From: JAIVJN01 sp036732565
Lineage (GTDB): Bacteria > Acidobacteriota > Vicinamibacteria > Vicinamibacterales > UBA2999
Reading direction: 5' to 3'
DNA length: 14,610 bases
NCBI GenBank assembly: GCA_036732565.1
Contig: DAINCF010000139.1
Span: forward strand, 1-14,610
The notes beneath the pieces are model-generated. The model worked only from the letters and a program-made list of their open reading frames with translations. It was not told the origin of the DNA and made no database searches. A program made the position numbers and the translations under genes. Numbering within the stretch: the first letter of the stretch is position 1; the number at the start of each line of letters is the position of its first letter. This document shows, one piece after another, positions 8,806 through 14,610 of this stretch.

Positions 8806-11601
8806 TCAAAAACGATAGATCGCGCCAAACTGGAACTGCCGTCCTGGATACGCTCCAGCGATCGGCGTGCCGAAATTCGTGGCGCTGATGATGTTCTGGT
8901 AGCCGTCGGCCGTGAAGTTCACGTTGTTCAGGACGTTGAACACGTCGGCCTTGACCTCGATCTGGTTGCCGTTCGGCATCGCGAACACGCGCGTCAAGTT
9001 GACGTCGCCGTATTGAACGGCGGCGCCGCGCGCCGTGTTGCGTCCCTCGGGCGTGGTGACGTTACAGGTGCGCGCGGTCACGCAGTAGGTCTGCGTCGTA
9101 CCGGTGAGGTCCGAAGCATATCGTTTGGTGTACGGGTTGCCACTCTGCGCGTGGACAACCGTGCCGATCCGCCACCCCTTGAGGAACAGGTTCTGGCCCG
9201 GCACGTTCCAGCTCGCCGACGCAACGAAGTTGTGCGGCGTGTTCGCCACCGAATCGGCATGATCCAGTTCGGGGTCGTTGCTGTACTCCGGCAGCTCCCA
9301 GTGGTTCAGCCGATCTTCGGCGTCCGACAGCGTGTACGACAGCGACGTCTGCAACGCCGTCCCGCGATATTGCCAGCCGAAGCGAACGCCCTCGTACCAG
9401 GTGCGCCCTTCGTTGGTCAGCCATTCGATACGCCGGAACCCGTTGGGGCCCGGTTGGATCGGTCGGGTCGCGTCGGCCTGCGCCGGGGTGCGCACGACCT
9501 GCCCGCCGGCCGCATTGATGACGTCCCTCGAAATCGGCGTCGGGAAGTTCATGTCGAGGAAGCCATGCTTCTGGCCGCGGTTGATGTTGACGTCGATCGC
9601 CGCGGACATGCGCGTGGTGAGCTGCCGCTGGACGCCGAAGTTGTACTGCCACGCGTGCTCGTTCTCGAGATCGGGCGAGATCTCCTGGAGGTTGCGCGCC
9701 GGCAGCGTCGCACCGGCCGGGAATCCAGGCAGCACGTTCGGAAACACAGGAAACGCCGGATCGCTCGGCGGCAGGGCCAACGTCACCAGCCCGTTGCGGC
9801 CGAGCAAGGCGCCCTTGATGATGGTGAAGATCGCATTCTGTTGCGTGAATCGGCCGAAGCCACCACGCACCGACCAGCGCTGATCACCACTTGGATCCCA
9901 CGCGAAGCCGATGCGCGGGTCCACGTTGTTCTTGTCGACCGGCGCGGGCCAATCGGGAATGTCGTGAATGAGCTCGAGGTCGTAGCGCACGCCGAGGTTG
10001 AGTGTCAGGTTCTCGCGCAGGCGCCAGTCGTCTTGAAAGAAACTGCTGAACACCCACGCCTTCGGATACAGCACGTCCTGCCCGGGCACGAGCGCGAACG
10101 CCTGGGTAAAGAGCGTGGGGTTGGGCGCGACAGCAGGAGCGCCGGCAAAGTTATAGACGCCGTTCCGGAACGGCAGGTAGCTTTGTGTGGTCACGTCGTA
10201 GGTCACGCCGCCACCAATCTTGAGCGAGTGATTGCCACGCCACAACGACAACGTATTGGAGATGTCCCAGGTGTTCTCTGGAATCACCCCCCACGTCCCC
10301 GTCGTATTGCCGCCGGTGACCGAAAATCCAGCCCGGTTGATCTGGACGCAGTCGCACTTGGCGGCGCGCAGGTCGTAGTAGCGCGAAAACTGCGCGCGGA
10401 CCTCGTTCAACGCGCGATCGGAGATGATCGAGGTCCACATGTTCTGGACGGTATCGACGTTGTTGGTCCAGTTGTACCCTGTGCCGGGCAGGCTCAGACC
10501 ACCAGCTTCGTTGTCCTGCTTCCAGCGGACCATGTTGTAGCGCACCGCCAGCGACTGCGACGTCGAGAAGCGGAAGTCGCCGCGGATGTGTCCTTGATCC
10601 TCGTCGGCTGGCGTCGCGTACACTGGGCTCGTCACCTCGGGTGACGTCGACGTGATGTTCACCTGGCTGCGCTCGCGGCGGCGCTCGTAGCTGCCGAAGA
10701 AGAACGCGCGATCGCGCACGATCGGGCCACCGACGTTGCCCCCGAACTGCTGCTGATCGAACGGCACCTTGGTGGCTGCCAGCGGCGGACGCGCATCCCA
10801 GTCACCCGGCCGCACGACGACCAGACCGGAACCGGAATACGTGTTCGTGCCGCTCTTCGTGATCATGTTCATCACGCCGGCCGAGTGCCCGCCGAACTCC
10901 GCGGAGAATTGGTTCGTGATGATCTGCACTTCCTTGACGGTCTCGAGTGCGAAGCCGGCGGAACCCCGCTGCGGTGCCCGCTGCAGCGTCAGCCACTTCG
11001 AGAAGTTGTTGGTGCCGTCGACGTAAGTGCCGAAGTTCCAGACGTCCCCACCGCCGACGTAGAGCCCGTTGGAGCCGGGCGCGCGCGCCACGACGTTCGA
11101 GTCGAGGGTCAGGAGCCGGAAGTAGTTGCGTTCGGCCACCGGCAGCGCGGTGAGCTGCACACTGTCAATCGTCCTGGTCACCTCCGACGAGGTGGTCTGC
11201 ACCAGCGGGGTCTCTCCGGTAACGGTGATCGTCTCCTCGACCGTGCTCAGTTTCAGCGTGACGTTGAGGACGACGCGCTGACCGGCATTGAACGTCAAGT
11301 TCTCGCGCCGCTCGGTTGCAAAGCCGGCGAGCTCCGTCTGCAAGACGTATTGCCCGGCCGGCGGCAGCGATGTGAACACGTAGCGACCCGTGGCATCGGT
11401 CGTCGTGTCGCGCGACAAGCCCGTCGCGAGATTCCGCAGCGTGACCGTGACGCCGGGCAGCACCGCCTGCTGCGCGTCGGCCACCACGCCTTCGAGATCG
11501 AATGTCGGTTTCTGCGCGTGCGCAGGCGCCACGAGCGCAAGCAGGCCCACAAAAACAAGAAGGATCCCAACGAGCCGTACACGGACAACCGCGCAAGCCA
11601 T
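8806..11601 (-). CDS. Oar-like TonB-dependent receptor, full length
   Basis: A complete 931-residue outer-membrane receptor importing an unknown ligand with TonB/ExbBD energy. A signal peptide ends at APAHAQ (about 29). Residues 33-115 form a carboxypeptidase-regulatory-like domain (LEGVVADAQQAVLPGVTVTLR, TTDATGRYVFTSLPPAGQY). ETITVTGETPLVQTTSSE leads into the plug, with LPVAERNYFRLLTLDSNV and VKEVQIITNQFSAEFGGHSAG. The barrel opens at FGGNVGGPIVRDRAFFFGSYER and ends in the terminal aromatic strand FQFGAIYRF, so it is intact. The ATG at 11601 has GGAGGT 5 nt upstream. It is a paralogue of the partial receptor at the left edge, with the same architecture but clearly different plug sequence. 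Its long leader (11602-11760) carries inverted repeats. The cyclophilin and lyase-like genes follow on the same strand after a 196-bp gap. Confidence 0.95.
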   Translation of the reverse strand: MACAVVRVRLVGILLVFVGLLALVAPAHAQKPTFDLEGVVADAQQAVLPGVTVTLRNLATGLSRDTTTDATGRYVFTSLPPAGQYVLQTELAGFATERRENLTFNAGQRVVLNVTLKLSTVEETITVTGETPLVQTTSSEVTRTIDSVQLTALPVAERNYFRLLTLDSNVVARAPGSNGLYVGGGDVWNFGTYVDGTNNFSKWLTLQRAPQRGSAGFALETVKEVQIITNQFSAEFGGHSAGVMNMITKSGTNTYSGSGLVVVRPGDWDARPPLAATKVPFDQQQFGGNVGGPIVRDRAFFFGSYERRRERSQVNITSTSPEVTSPVYATPADEDQGHIRGDFRFSTSQSLAVRYNMVRWKQDNEAGGLSLPGTGYNWTNNVDTVQNMWTSIISDRALNEVRAQFSRYYDLRAAKCDCVQINRAGFSVTGGNTTGTWGVIPENTWDISNTLSLWRGNHSLKIGGGVTYDVTTQSYLPFRNGVYNFAGAPAVAPNPTLFTQAFALVPGQDVLYPKAWVFSSFFQDDWRLRENLTLNLGVRYDLELIHDIPDWPAPVDKNNVDPRIGFAWDPSGDQRWSVRGGFGRFTQQNAIFTIIKGALLGRNGLVTLALPPSDPAFPVFPNVLPGFPAGATLPARNLQEISPDLENEHAWQYNFGVQRQLTTRMSAAIDVNINRGQKHGFLDMNFPTPISRDVINAAGGQVVRTPAQADATRPIQPGPNGFRRIEWLTNEGRTWYEGVRFGWQYRGTALQTSLSYTLSDAEDRLNHWELPEYSNDPELDHADSVANTPHNFVASASWNVPGQNLFLKGWRIGTVVHAQSGNPYTKRYASDLTGTTQTYCVTARTCNVTTPEGRNTARGAAVQYGDVNLTRVFAMPNGNQIEVKADVFNVLNNVNFTADGYQNIISATNFGTPIAGAYPGRQFQFGAIYRF

Positions 11602-11618
11602 TGCCTACCTCCAAAACA

Positions 11619-11675
11619 GCTAGCGAAGCTCCGCCTGGATCAACGAGGACTCGCAGGGCGCTCCGCTTCGCTAGC
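11619..11675. repeat. 11-bp inverted repeat in the receptor leader
   Basis: GCTAGCGAAGC at 11619-11629 and GCTTCGCTAGC at 11665-11675 are exact reverse complements separated by 35 bp. The repeat begins 18 bp upstream of the minus-strand receptor start, so it could fold in the mRNA leader or act as a split operator. It may equally be a decayed insertion end. Confidence 0.7.
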
Positions 11676-11688
11676 GGCAGTATCACTT

Positions 11689-11705
11689 GCCCCGCTCCGC
11701 GGGGC
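11689..11705. repeat. 7-3-7 hairpin (GCCCCGC/TCC/GCGGGGC)
   Basis: Perfect 7-bp stem with a TCC loop, 14 bp beyond the inverted repeat at 11619-11675. No T-run follows on either strand. Confidence 0.7.
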
Positions 11706-11763
11706 GTCTAGGTTACCGGTGCGAAGTAGCGTGCATCGTAGCAGACTCGGCCGGTCAACGGCG

Positions 11764-11780
11764 CTGGGCCAGGGGCCCAG
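11764..11780. repeat. 7-3-7 hairpin (CTGGGCC/AGG/GGCCCAG)
   Basis: Perfect 7-bp stem with an AGG loop, located 4 bp before the GGGACAGA direct repeat. It has the same geometry as the hairpins at 2746-2762 and 11689-11705 but a different stem sequence. Confidence 0.7.
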
Positions 11781-11783
11781 ACA

Positions 11784-11803
11784 GGGACAGATGCGGGGAC
11801 AGA
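11784..11803. repeat. GGGACAGA direct repeat
   Basis: GGGACAGA occurs at 11784-11791 and again at 11796-11803, 12 bp apart. I recall similar GGGACAGA/TCTGTCCC words near REP-type elements in other genomes, but this is recollection; no transposase gene accompanies them here. Confidence 0.45.
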
Positions 11804-11846
11804 CCTCGCGGGGGGTGGGCCCGCTCGCTGCCGCTCGCGCGTGGGC

Positions 11847-11963
11847 GGCGCTTCGCGCCGTAGGCCTCGCGCCTTCGGCGCTCGGAACGCCGCTCGGCTG
11901 CCGCCTCGCGGAAGGCCGGCGCTACGCGCCGGAAGGCCTCGCTCGCTACGCTCGCTCGGAAGG
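11847..11963 (+). repeat. Left array of 5-3-5 mini-hairpins with GGAAGGCC linkers
   Basis: A run of small GC-rich hairpins: GGCGC-TTC-GCGCC (11847-11859), GCGCC-TTC-GGCGC (11869-11881) and GGCGC-TAC-GCGCC (11918-11930), joined by GGAACGCC (11884) and GGAAGGCC (11910, 11931) and ending in GGAAGG (11958). Stem type and loop vary while geometry and linker persist. The innermost unit, 11940-11955, pairs with 12434-12449 across the four-helix-bundle gene at 15 of 16 positions. Confidence 0.8.
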
Positions 11964-11976
11964 TGGAGAGCCCTTT

Positions 11977-11991
11977 GCCTCAATAGGAGGC
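11977..11991 (+). promoter_or_regulatory. Hairpin enclosing the Shine-Dalgarno of the four-helix-bundle gene
   Basis: GCCTC, loop AATAG, GAGGC. The ribosome binding site AGGAGG (11985-11990), 7 nt before the ATG at 11998, is mostly inside the 3' arm. When folded, the site would be masked. GGAGAGCC at 11964-11971 could instead pair with GGCTCC at 11989-11994, giving two alternative folds. Confidence 0.5.
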
Positions 11992-11997
11992 TCCGAA

Positions 11998-12417
11998 ATG
12001 GCACTCGCTCACCACCACCTCGTCGCCTGGCAGCGTGCCGATGATCTGTTCATCGAGATACATCGACTTACGCATCAACGGTTTCCGACATCCGAACGAT
12101 ATGAGCTCGGGTCACAGCTTCGCCGCTCGGCGTACTCCGTGCCAGCAAACATGGTCGAAGGAATTGCGAGGGAATACCGGCGCGACTCTCTCAGATTTTT
12201 CCATATCGCTGCTGCATCTCTGAACGAAGTCGGATATGGCGTCCATGCGGCCAAGCGACTCGGCTACATCGATTCGGGGACGTCCGCGGAACTGGAGGGA
12301 AAGGTTGCGATGATTGCAGGCCCCCTGCGGGGCCTCATTCGTCGTTATCGCCGGCGAGCGATTGTCCAGGCCAGCGCAGTGCTGCTCATGGTGATTGGGC
12401 TACTGATTGCGGCGTGA
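11998..12417 (+). CDS. Four-helix-bundle protein (S23/Avd-like) with hydrophobic C-terminal tail
   Basis: A 139-residue member of the four-helix-bundle family (PF05635/TIGR02436 type), which includes proteins encoded in 23S rRNA intervening sequences and the Avd accessory protein of diversity-generating retroelements. Diagnostic words are LVAWQRADDLFIEIHRLT (8-25), ERYELGSQLRRSAYSVPANMVEG (33-55) and FFHIAAASLNEVGYGVHAAKRLGYI (67-91). After the fourth helix comes RRYRRR (115-120) and then about 19 hydrophobic residues to the C-terminus (AIVQASAVLLMVIGLLIAA); such a tail is not usual in the family and would make a tail-anchored protein. The ATG has AGGAGG 7 nt upstream. It is the only plus-strand gene in the right half, is less GC-biased than its neighbours, and is flanked by opposite-facing hairpin arrays, all suggesting an inserted cassette. 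Biochemical role is unknown; relatives form pentamers and bind nucleic acid. Confidence 0.88.
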   Translation: MALAHHHLVAWQRADDLFIEIHRLTHQRFPTSERYELGSQLRRSAYSVPANMVEGIAREYRRDSLRFFHIAAASLNEVGYGVHAAKRLGYIDSGTSAELEGKVAMIAGPLRGLIRRYRRRAIVQASAVLLMVIGLLIAA

Positions 12418-12429
12418 GGACGGTGTGAT

Positions 12430-12525
12430 TGGCGCGAGCGAAGCGAGCGCCGCCTTCCGCGAGGCGAAGCCGAGCGGCCCTCCGAGCGCCGCAGGCGCGA
12501 GGCCCTCCGAGCGCAGCGAGGCCTA
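12430..12525 (-). repeat. Right array of mini-hairpins, inverted relative to the left array
   Basis: The linker appears here as GGCCCTCC (12476-12483 and 12501-12508), the reverse complement of GGAGGGCC, so units face the opposite way from those left of the four-helix-bundle gene. A 5-3-5 hairpin GCGCC-GCA-GGCGC lies at 12486-12498. The unit 12434-12449 is the inverted partner of 11940-11955. The array runs into the pgsA stop codon (TAGGCC on the minus strand, TAG at 12523-12525). Confidence 0.8.
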
Positions 12526-13080
12526 GCTGTTGATGATCCTCGCCACTCGCCACACGTAGTCCACACCCGACGCGAGCGTGATCGCGAGGGAGAGCCAGAT
12601 GAACGTGTCGACGATGAACGAGGGGCGGCCCAGGTAGTTGAAGAACATCACCACGACGCAGGTAACGATGAACAGCGCCGTGGCGGCCTTGCCGAGCGAC
12701 GAGGGACGAAACGTCTGTGGCCCGCGGGCGAGGTTGACGATGGCGACGGTCAACACGATGCCGACATCGCGGCTGATGATGAGGACGGTCAACCAGATCG
12801 GAATGCGGTTGACGAGGCCGATGTTCGGCAGCGTCAGGACGATGAACGTCGTGACCAGCAGGAGCTTGTCGGCGGCGGGATCCAGCCAGGCGCCGAGATC
12901 GGTCTTCTGCCCCGCCGTGCGCGCGATGAGGCCGTCCAGGGCATCGGTGAGGCCCGCGGCGGTGAAGACGATGAGCGCCCAGCCGAACCAGCCGTAGACC
13001 ACGAGGATGACGAACGCCGGGATCAAGAGCATCCGCAGCAACGTCAGCTGATTCGCGATCGTGAAGATTGGAGCGGTCAT
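12523..13080 (-). CDS. pgsA: CDP-diacylglycerol-glycerol-3-phosphate 3-phosphatidyltransferase
   Basis: A 185-residue inner-membrane enzyme making phosphatidylglycerol phosphate from CDP-diacylglycerol and glycerol-3-phosphate, the committed step to phosphatidylglycerol and cardiolipin. It carries the complete CDP-alcohol phosphotransferase motif D46-x2-DG-x2-AR-x8-G-x3-D67-x3-D71 (LTDALDGLIAR, then G63, D67, D71). NQLTLLRMLLIPAF at the N-terminus is typical of PgsA rather than of phosphatidylserine synthase. About five to six hydrophobic segments fit the family. The start overlaps the stop of the upstream lipoprotein gene by ATGA, so translation is probably coupled. The stop codon TAG coincides with the first bases of the hairpin array, so the array may have replaced the original 3' end. 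Another CDP-alcohol transferase activity is possible but less likely. Confidence 0.9.
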   Translation of the reverse strand: MTAPIFTIANQLTLLRMLLIPAFVILVVYGWFGWALIVFTAAGLTDALDGLIARTAGQKTDLGAWLDPAADKLLLVTTFIVLTLPNIGLVNRIPIWLTVLIISRDVGIVLTVAIVNLARGPQTFRPSSLGKAATALFIVTCVVVMFFNYLGRPSFIVDTFIWLSLAITLASGVDYVWRVARIINS

Positions 13081-14444
13081 CCGCCTTCGCCTGTCGGCTT
13101 CGGCGAGACGAGTCCGCGTGCGCCCATCGGCTTCGGCGAGACAGGTCCCAGCATCGCCTCGAGGCGCGTCACCGCGGCGGTCGCCTCGGCGCCGCTCACC
13201 GGTCGGAGGAGGTTGAACCGGCCATCCGCGTCGAGGCTGAGCACACCGGAAGCGACCGCGGCGGAGACCGCGGGATAAGCCAGGTGTGCCGGCGGCACGT
13301 CACTGATCTGCAGTCGCGCCCCTTGCCACTTCGCCGCGAGCTCGGGTCGACGCGCGGCCACGAGCTGCAGCGCACGATTGATCACCTGGGCAAGGTCGAC
13401 GTGATTGAGGGGGCTCGACGGATCGAACGTGTAGTTCGGCAGCGGCTCCATCACCCCCGCACGCGCGACCGCCATGATCCAGGGCTGCGCCCAATGGCCG
13501 CGGACGTCGGTGAGTACCACCTGACGAGGACGCACGGCCGCGAGCACGGCATCGAGCCGCACACCGAGCAGCGCGGCAAGATCCGCGCGACTGATGGCCG
13601 AGGCGCCGCCGATCGCCCGGTACTGCTCGGGCAGCTTCTCCAGCGCCGCGCGATCCCTGACGCGGGTGAGAATCGCCTCGTCGACCTCCGCCGGATCGAG
13701 ACTACGTGCCTTCTCGAGCGCGGCCAGCGAGCCCGTCATATCGCCCTGCTCCTCCAGCAGCTCACCCAGGATGGCGTGCGACCGAGCGTCGTTCGCGTCC
13801 ATCGCGATCGCCTGGCGCACGTGCTCCAGGGCATTCGTCGTCTGCCCGGCCCGACGCTCGACGTCGGCGAGGTCACGATAGAGAAACGGCGACTCCGGCG
13901 ACGCCGTCAGGGCCTGCTGATACGCCGCGCGCGCCTCGTCCCAGCGGCCGCCGTCGGTGGCCGCCTTCGCGCGTTGCAGGTTGTCCTGCACGGCGCTGAG
14001 GCGCAACACATCCACACGCTCACGCAGACCCGTGACGGGCTCGATCTGCAGCGCCGCCTCGAAGCTGACGAGAGCATCGCCCTCGCGCCCCAGCGCCAGC
14101 AGCGCCTGGCCCCGGCCGATCAGCGCGGGCACGTAGCTCGTGGTGCTCTGCAGCGCTCGATCGAAGTGCGTAATCGCCCGTGCGCTCTCCTTCCGCGCCA
14201 GCTCCACGTACCCGAGACCGGTCTCCGTCGGCGGTGCGGCCGGAATCACCTTCAACGCCTCGGTGAACTCGCGCTCGGCGCCGCGCAGATTGTCCGCCTG
14301 CAGGTACCGCCACCCCCGCTCGATCCGATCGCCGAGGCCTGTCGCGGCCACGTCGGCCGTGACCGCCGGAAACATGAAATCGGGATAGCGCGGCTGGGTC
14401 GGCGTCGGAGGAATCGAAGCCGTCCGCCCCGCGCACGCCGACAT
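13077..14444 (-). CDS. TPR-SLH protein, probable lipoprotein with uncertain start
   Basis: A 455-residue protein as read from ATG 14444. Six or so TPR-like helix pairs run from about 40 to 252 (GWRYLQADNLRGAEREFTEAL, ALIGRGQALLALGREGDALVSF, LYRDLADVERRAGQTTNALEHV). Two SLH-like segments follow: FTDV-type VLTDVRGHWAQPWIMAVARAG (310-330) and LQISDVPPAHLAYPAVSAAVASG (378-400). It probably sits in the cell envelope, joining protein partners to cell-wall polymer. The ATG leaves a cysteine at residue 4, yet the codons just upstream read RKAARPIVVCVLLATV and continue to MSAC, a plausible lipoprotein signal and lipobox. No ATG, GTG or TTG occurs in that frame up to the window edge, so the real start is beyond the window, non-canonical, or damaged by the adjacent repeat array. 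The end overlaps pgsA (ATGA). A 33-bp spaced duplication gives VSPKP twice near the C-terminus. Confidence 0.82.
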   Translation of the reverse strand: MSACAGRTASIPPTPTQPRYPDFMFPAVTADVAATGLGDRIERGWRYLQADNLRGAEREFTEALKVIPAAPPTETGLGYVELARKESARAITHFDRALQSTTSYVPALIGRGQALLALGREGDALVSFEAALQIEPVTGLRERVDVLRLSAVQDNLQRAKAATDGGRWDEARAAYQQALTASPESPFLYRDLADVERRAGQTTNALEHVRQAIAMDANDARSHAILGELLEEQGDMTGSLAALEKARSLDPAEVDEAILTRVRDRAALEKLPEQYRAIGGASAISRADLAALLGVRLDAVLAAVRPRQVVLTDVRGHWAQPWIMAVARAGVMEPLPNYTFDPSSPLNHVDLAQVINRALQLVAARRPELAAKWQGARLQISDVPPAHLAYPAVSAAVASGVLSLDADGRFNLLRPVSGAEATAAVTRLEAMLGPVSPKPMGARGLVSPKPTGEGG

Positions 14445-14474
14445 GACGGTGGCAAGAAGGACGCAAACAACGAT

Positions 14475-14610
14475 GGGCCTCGCCGCTTTGCGGCTCGGAG
14501 GGCCGGCGCTCCGCGCCGGAAGGCCTCGCTTCGCTCGGAGGGCCCCGCCGCTTCGCGGCTCGGAAGGCCTCGCGCCTGCGGCGCTCGGAGGGCCGCTCGG
14601 CTTCGCCTCG
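14475..14610 (+). repeat. Third mini-hairpin array at the right edge
   Basis: Same family as the arrays around the four-helix-bundle gene, in the orientation of the left array. Hairpins: GCCGC-TTT-GCGGC (14482-14494), GGCGC-TCC-GCGCC (14505-14517), GCCGC-TTC-GCGGC (14547-14559), GCGCC-TGC-GGCGC (14572-14584). Linkers GGAGGGCC or GGAAGGCC start at 14497, 14518, 14537, 14562 and 14587, a spacing of 21, 19, 25 and 25 bp. It continues off the window and abuts the lipoprotein signal-peptide codons. Confidence 0.85.

Larger units (their letters stand above)
11602..11997. other. 396-bp intergenic region made of palindromes and short repeats
   Basis: No gene was found here. From left to right it holds the receptor ribosome binding site (11607-11612, minus), an 11-bp inverted repeat, two 7-3-7 hairpins, a GGGACAGA direct repeat, an array of small hairpins, and the hairpin covering the ribosome binding site of the four-helix-bundle gene. 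Promoters for both divergent genes must lie here, but I could not pick out either one. Confidence 0.7.

Noticed and set aside
8731..10644. 637-codon plus-strand reading frame
   Set aside because: Arginine-rich, low-complexity translation lying entirely opposite the TonB-dependent receptor; a GC-rich antisense shadow.
11847..11963. CRISPR array
   Set aside because: The repeats are 13-nt hairpins with 8-nt linkers and 19-27 bp periods, without conserved 25-40 bp repeats, unique spacers or cas genes.
10885..12417. Long 510-codon plus-strand reading frame ending with the four-helix-bundle protein
   Set aside because: Its first part is antisense to the receptor gene and then runs through the hairpin array; only the part from ATG 11998, with AGGAGG upstream, resembles a protein family.
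11998..12417. A diversity-generating retroelement, suggested by the Avd-like four-helix bundle
   Set aside because: No reverse transcriptase and no template/variable repeat pair were seen in the window.

Overview
The window is GC-rich bacterial DNA. The gene set suggests an Acidobacteriota-type genome, plausibly of the Vicinamibacterales: two large Oar-like TonB-dependent receptors with an N-terminal carboxypeptidase-regulatory domain, an exopolysaccharide sugar-transferase operon, a TPR/SLH lipoprotein, and many small dispersed palindromes. This placement is inferred from gene content, because no rRNA or other phylogenetic marker is present. No tRNA, rRNA, CRISPR array or recognisable transposase was seen.

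Layout. 1-2529 (minus) is a TonB-dependent receptor whose C-terminus lies beyond the left edge. Divergent from it, 2775-6300 (plus) is a three-gene surface-polysaccharide operon: a GT4 glycosyltransferase, an undecaprenyl-phosphate hexose-1-phosphate transferase that overlaps it by 7 bp, and a UDP-glucuronate decarboxylase. Together they supply the lipid-linked first sugar, a further glycosyl transfer and UDP-xylose. A 193-bp repeat element with 11-bp terminal inverted repeats (6311-6503) separates this operon from a long minus-strand block. That block, read leftward from the right edge, is a TPR/SLH lipoprotein and pgsA (ATGA overlap), then a full-length TonB-dependent receptor (8806-11601), a periplasmic cyclophilin (7995-8609) and a secreted jelly-roll protein resembling PL20/PL7 polysaccharide lyases (6534-7883). 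The receptor and the lyase-like protein may handle polysaccharide outside the cell, but this is inferred from co-location only.

The clearest accessory feature is at 11602-12525. A four-helix-bundle gene (S23/Avd-like, PF05635-type) is the only plus-strand gene in the right half. It is bracketed by arrays of small GC-rich hairpins in opposite orientation, and the innermost units form a 15/16-bp inverted repeat. The protein ends in an unusual hydrophobic tail, and its ribosome binding site lies inside a hairpin. The same hairpin family (5-bp stems, 3-nt loops, GGARGGCC linkers) returns at 14475-14610, where it abuts or enters the 5' end of the lipoprotein gene and leaves that gene's start codon unclear. 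The arrangement resembles 23S rRNA intervening sequences, but outside an rRNA gene, and is the best candidate here for something under-described.
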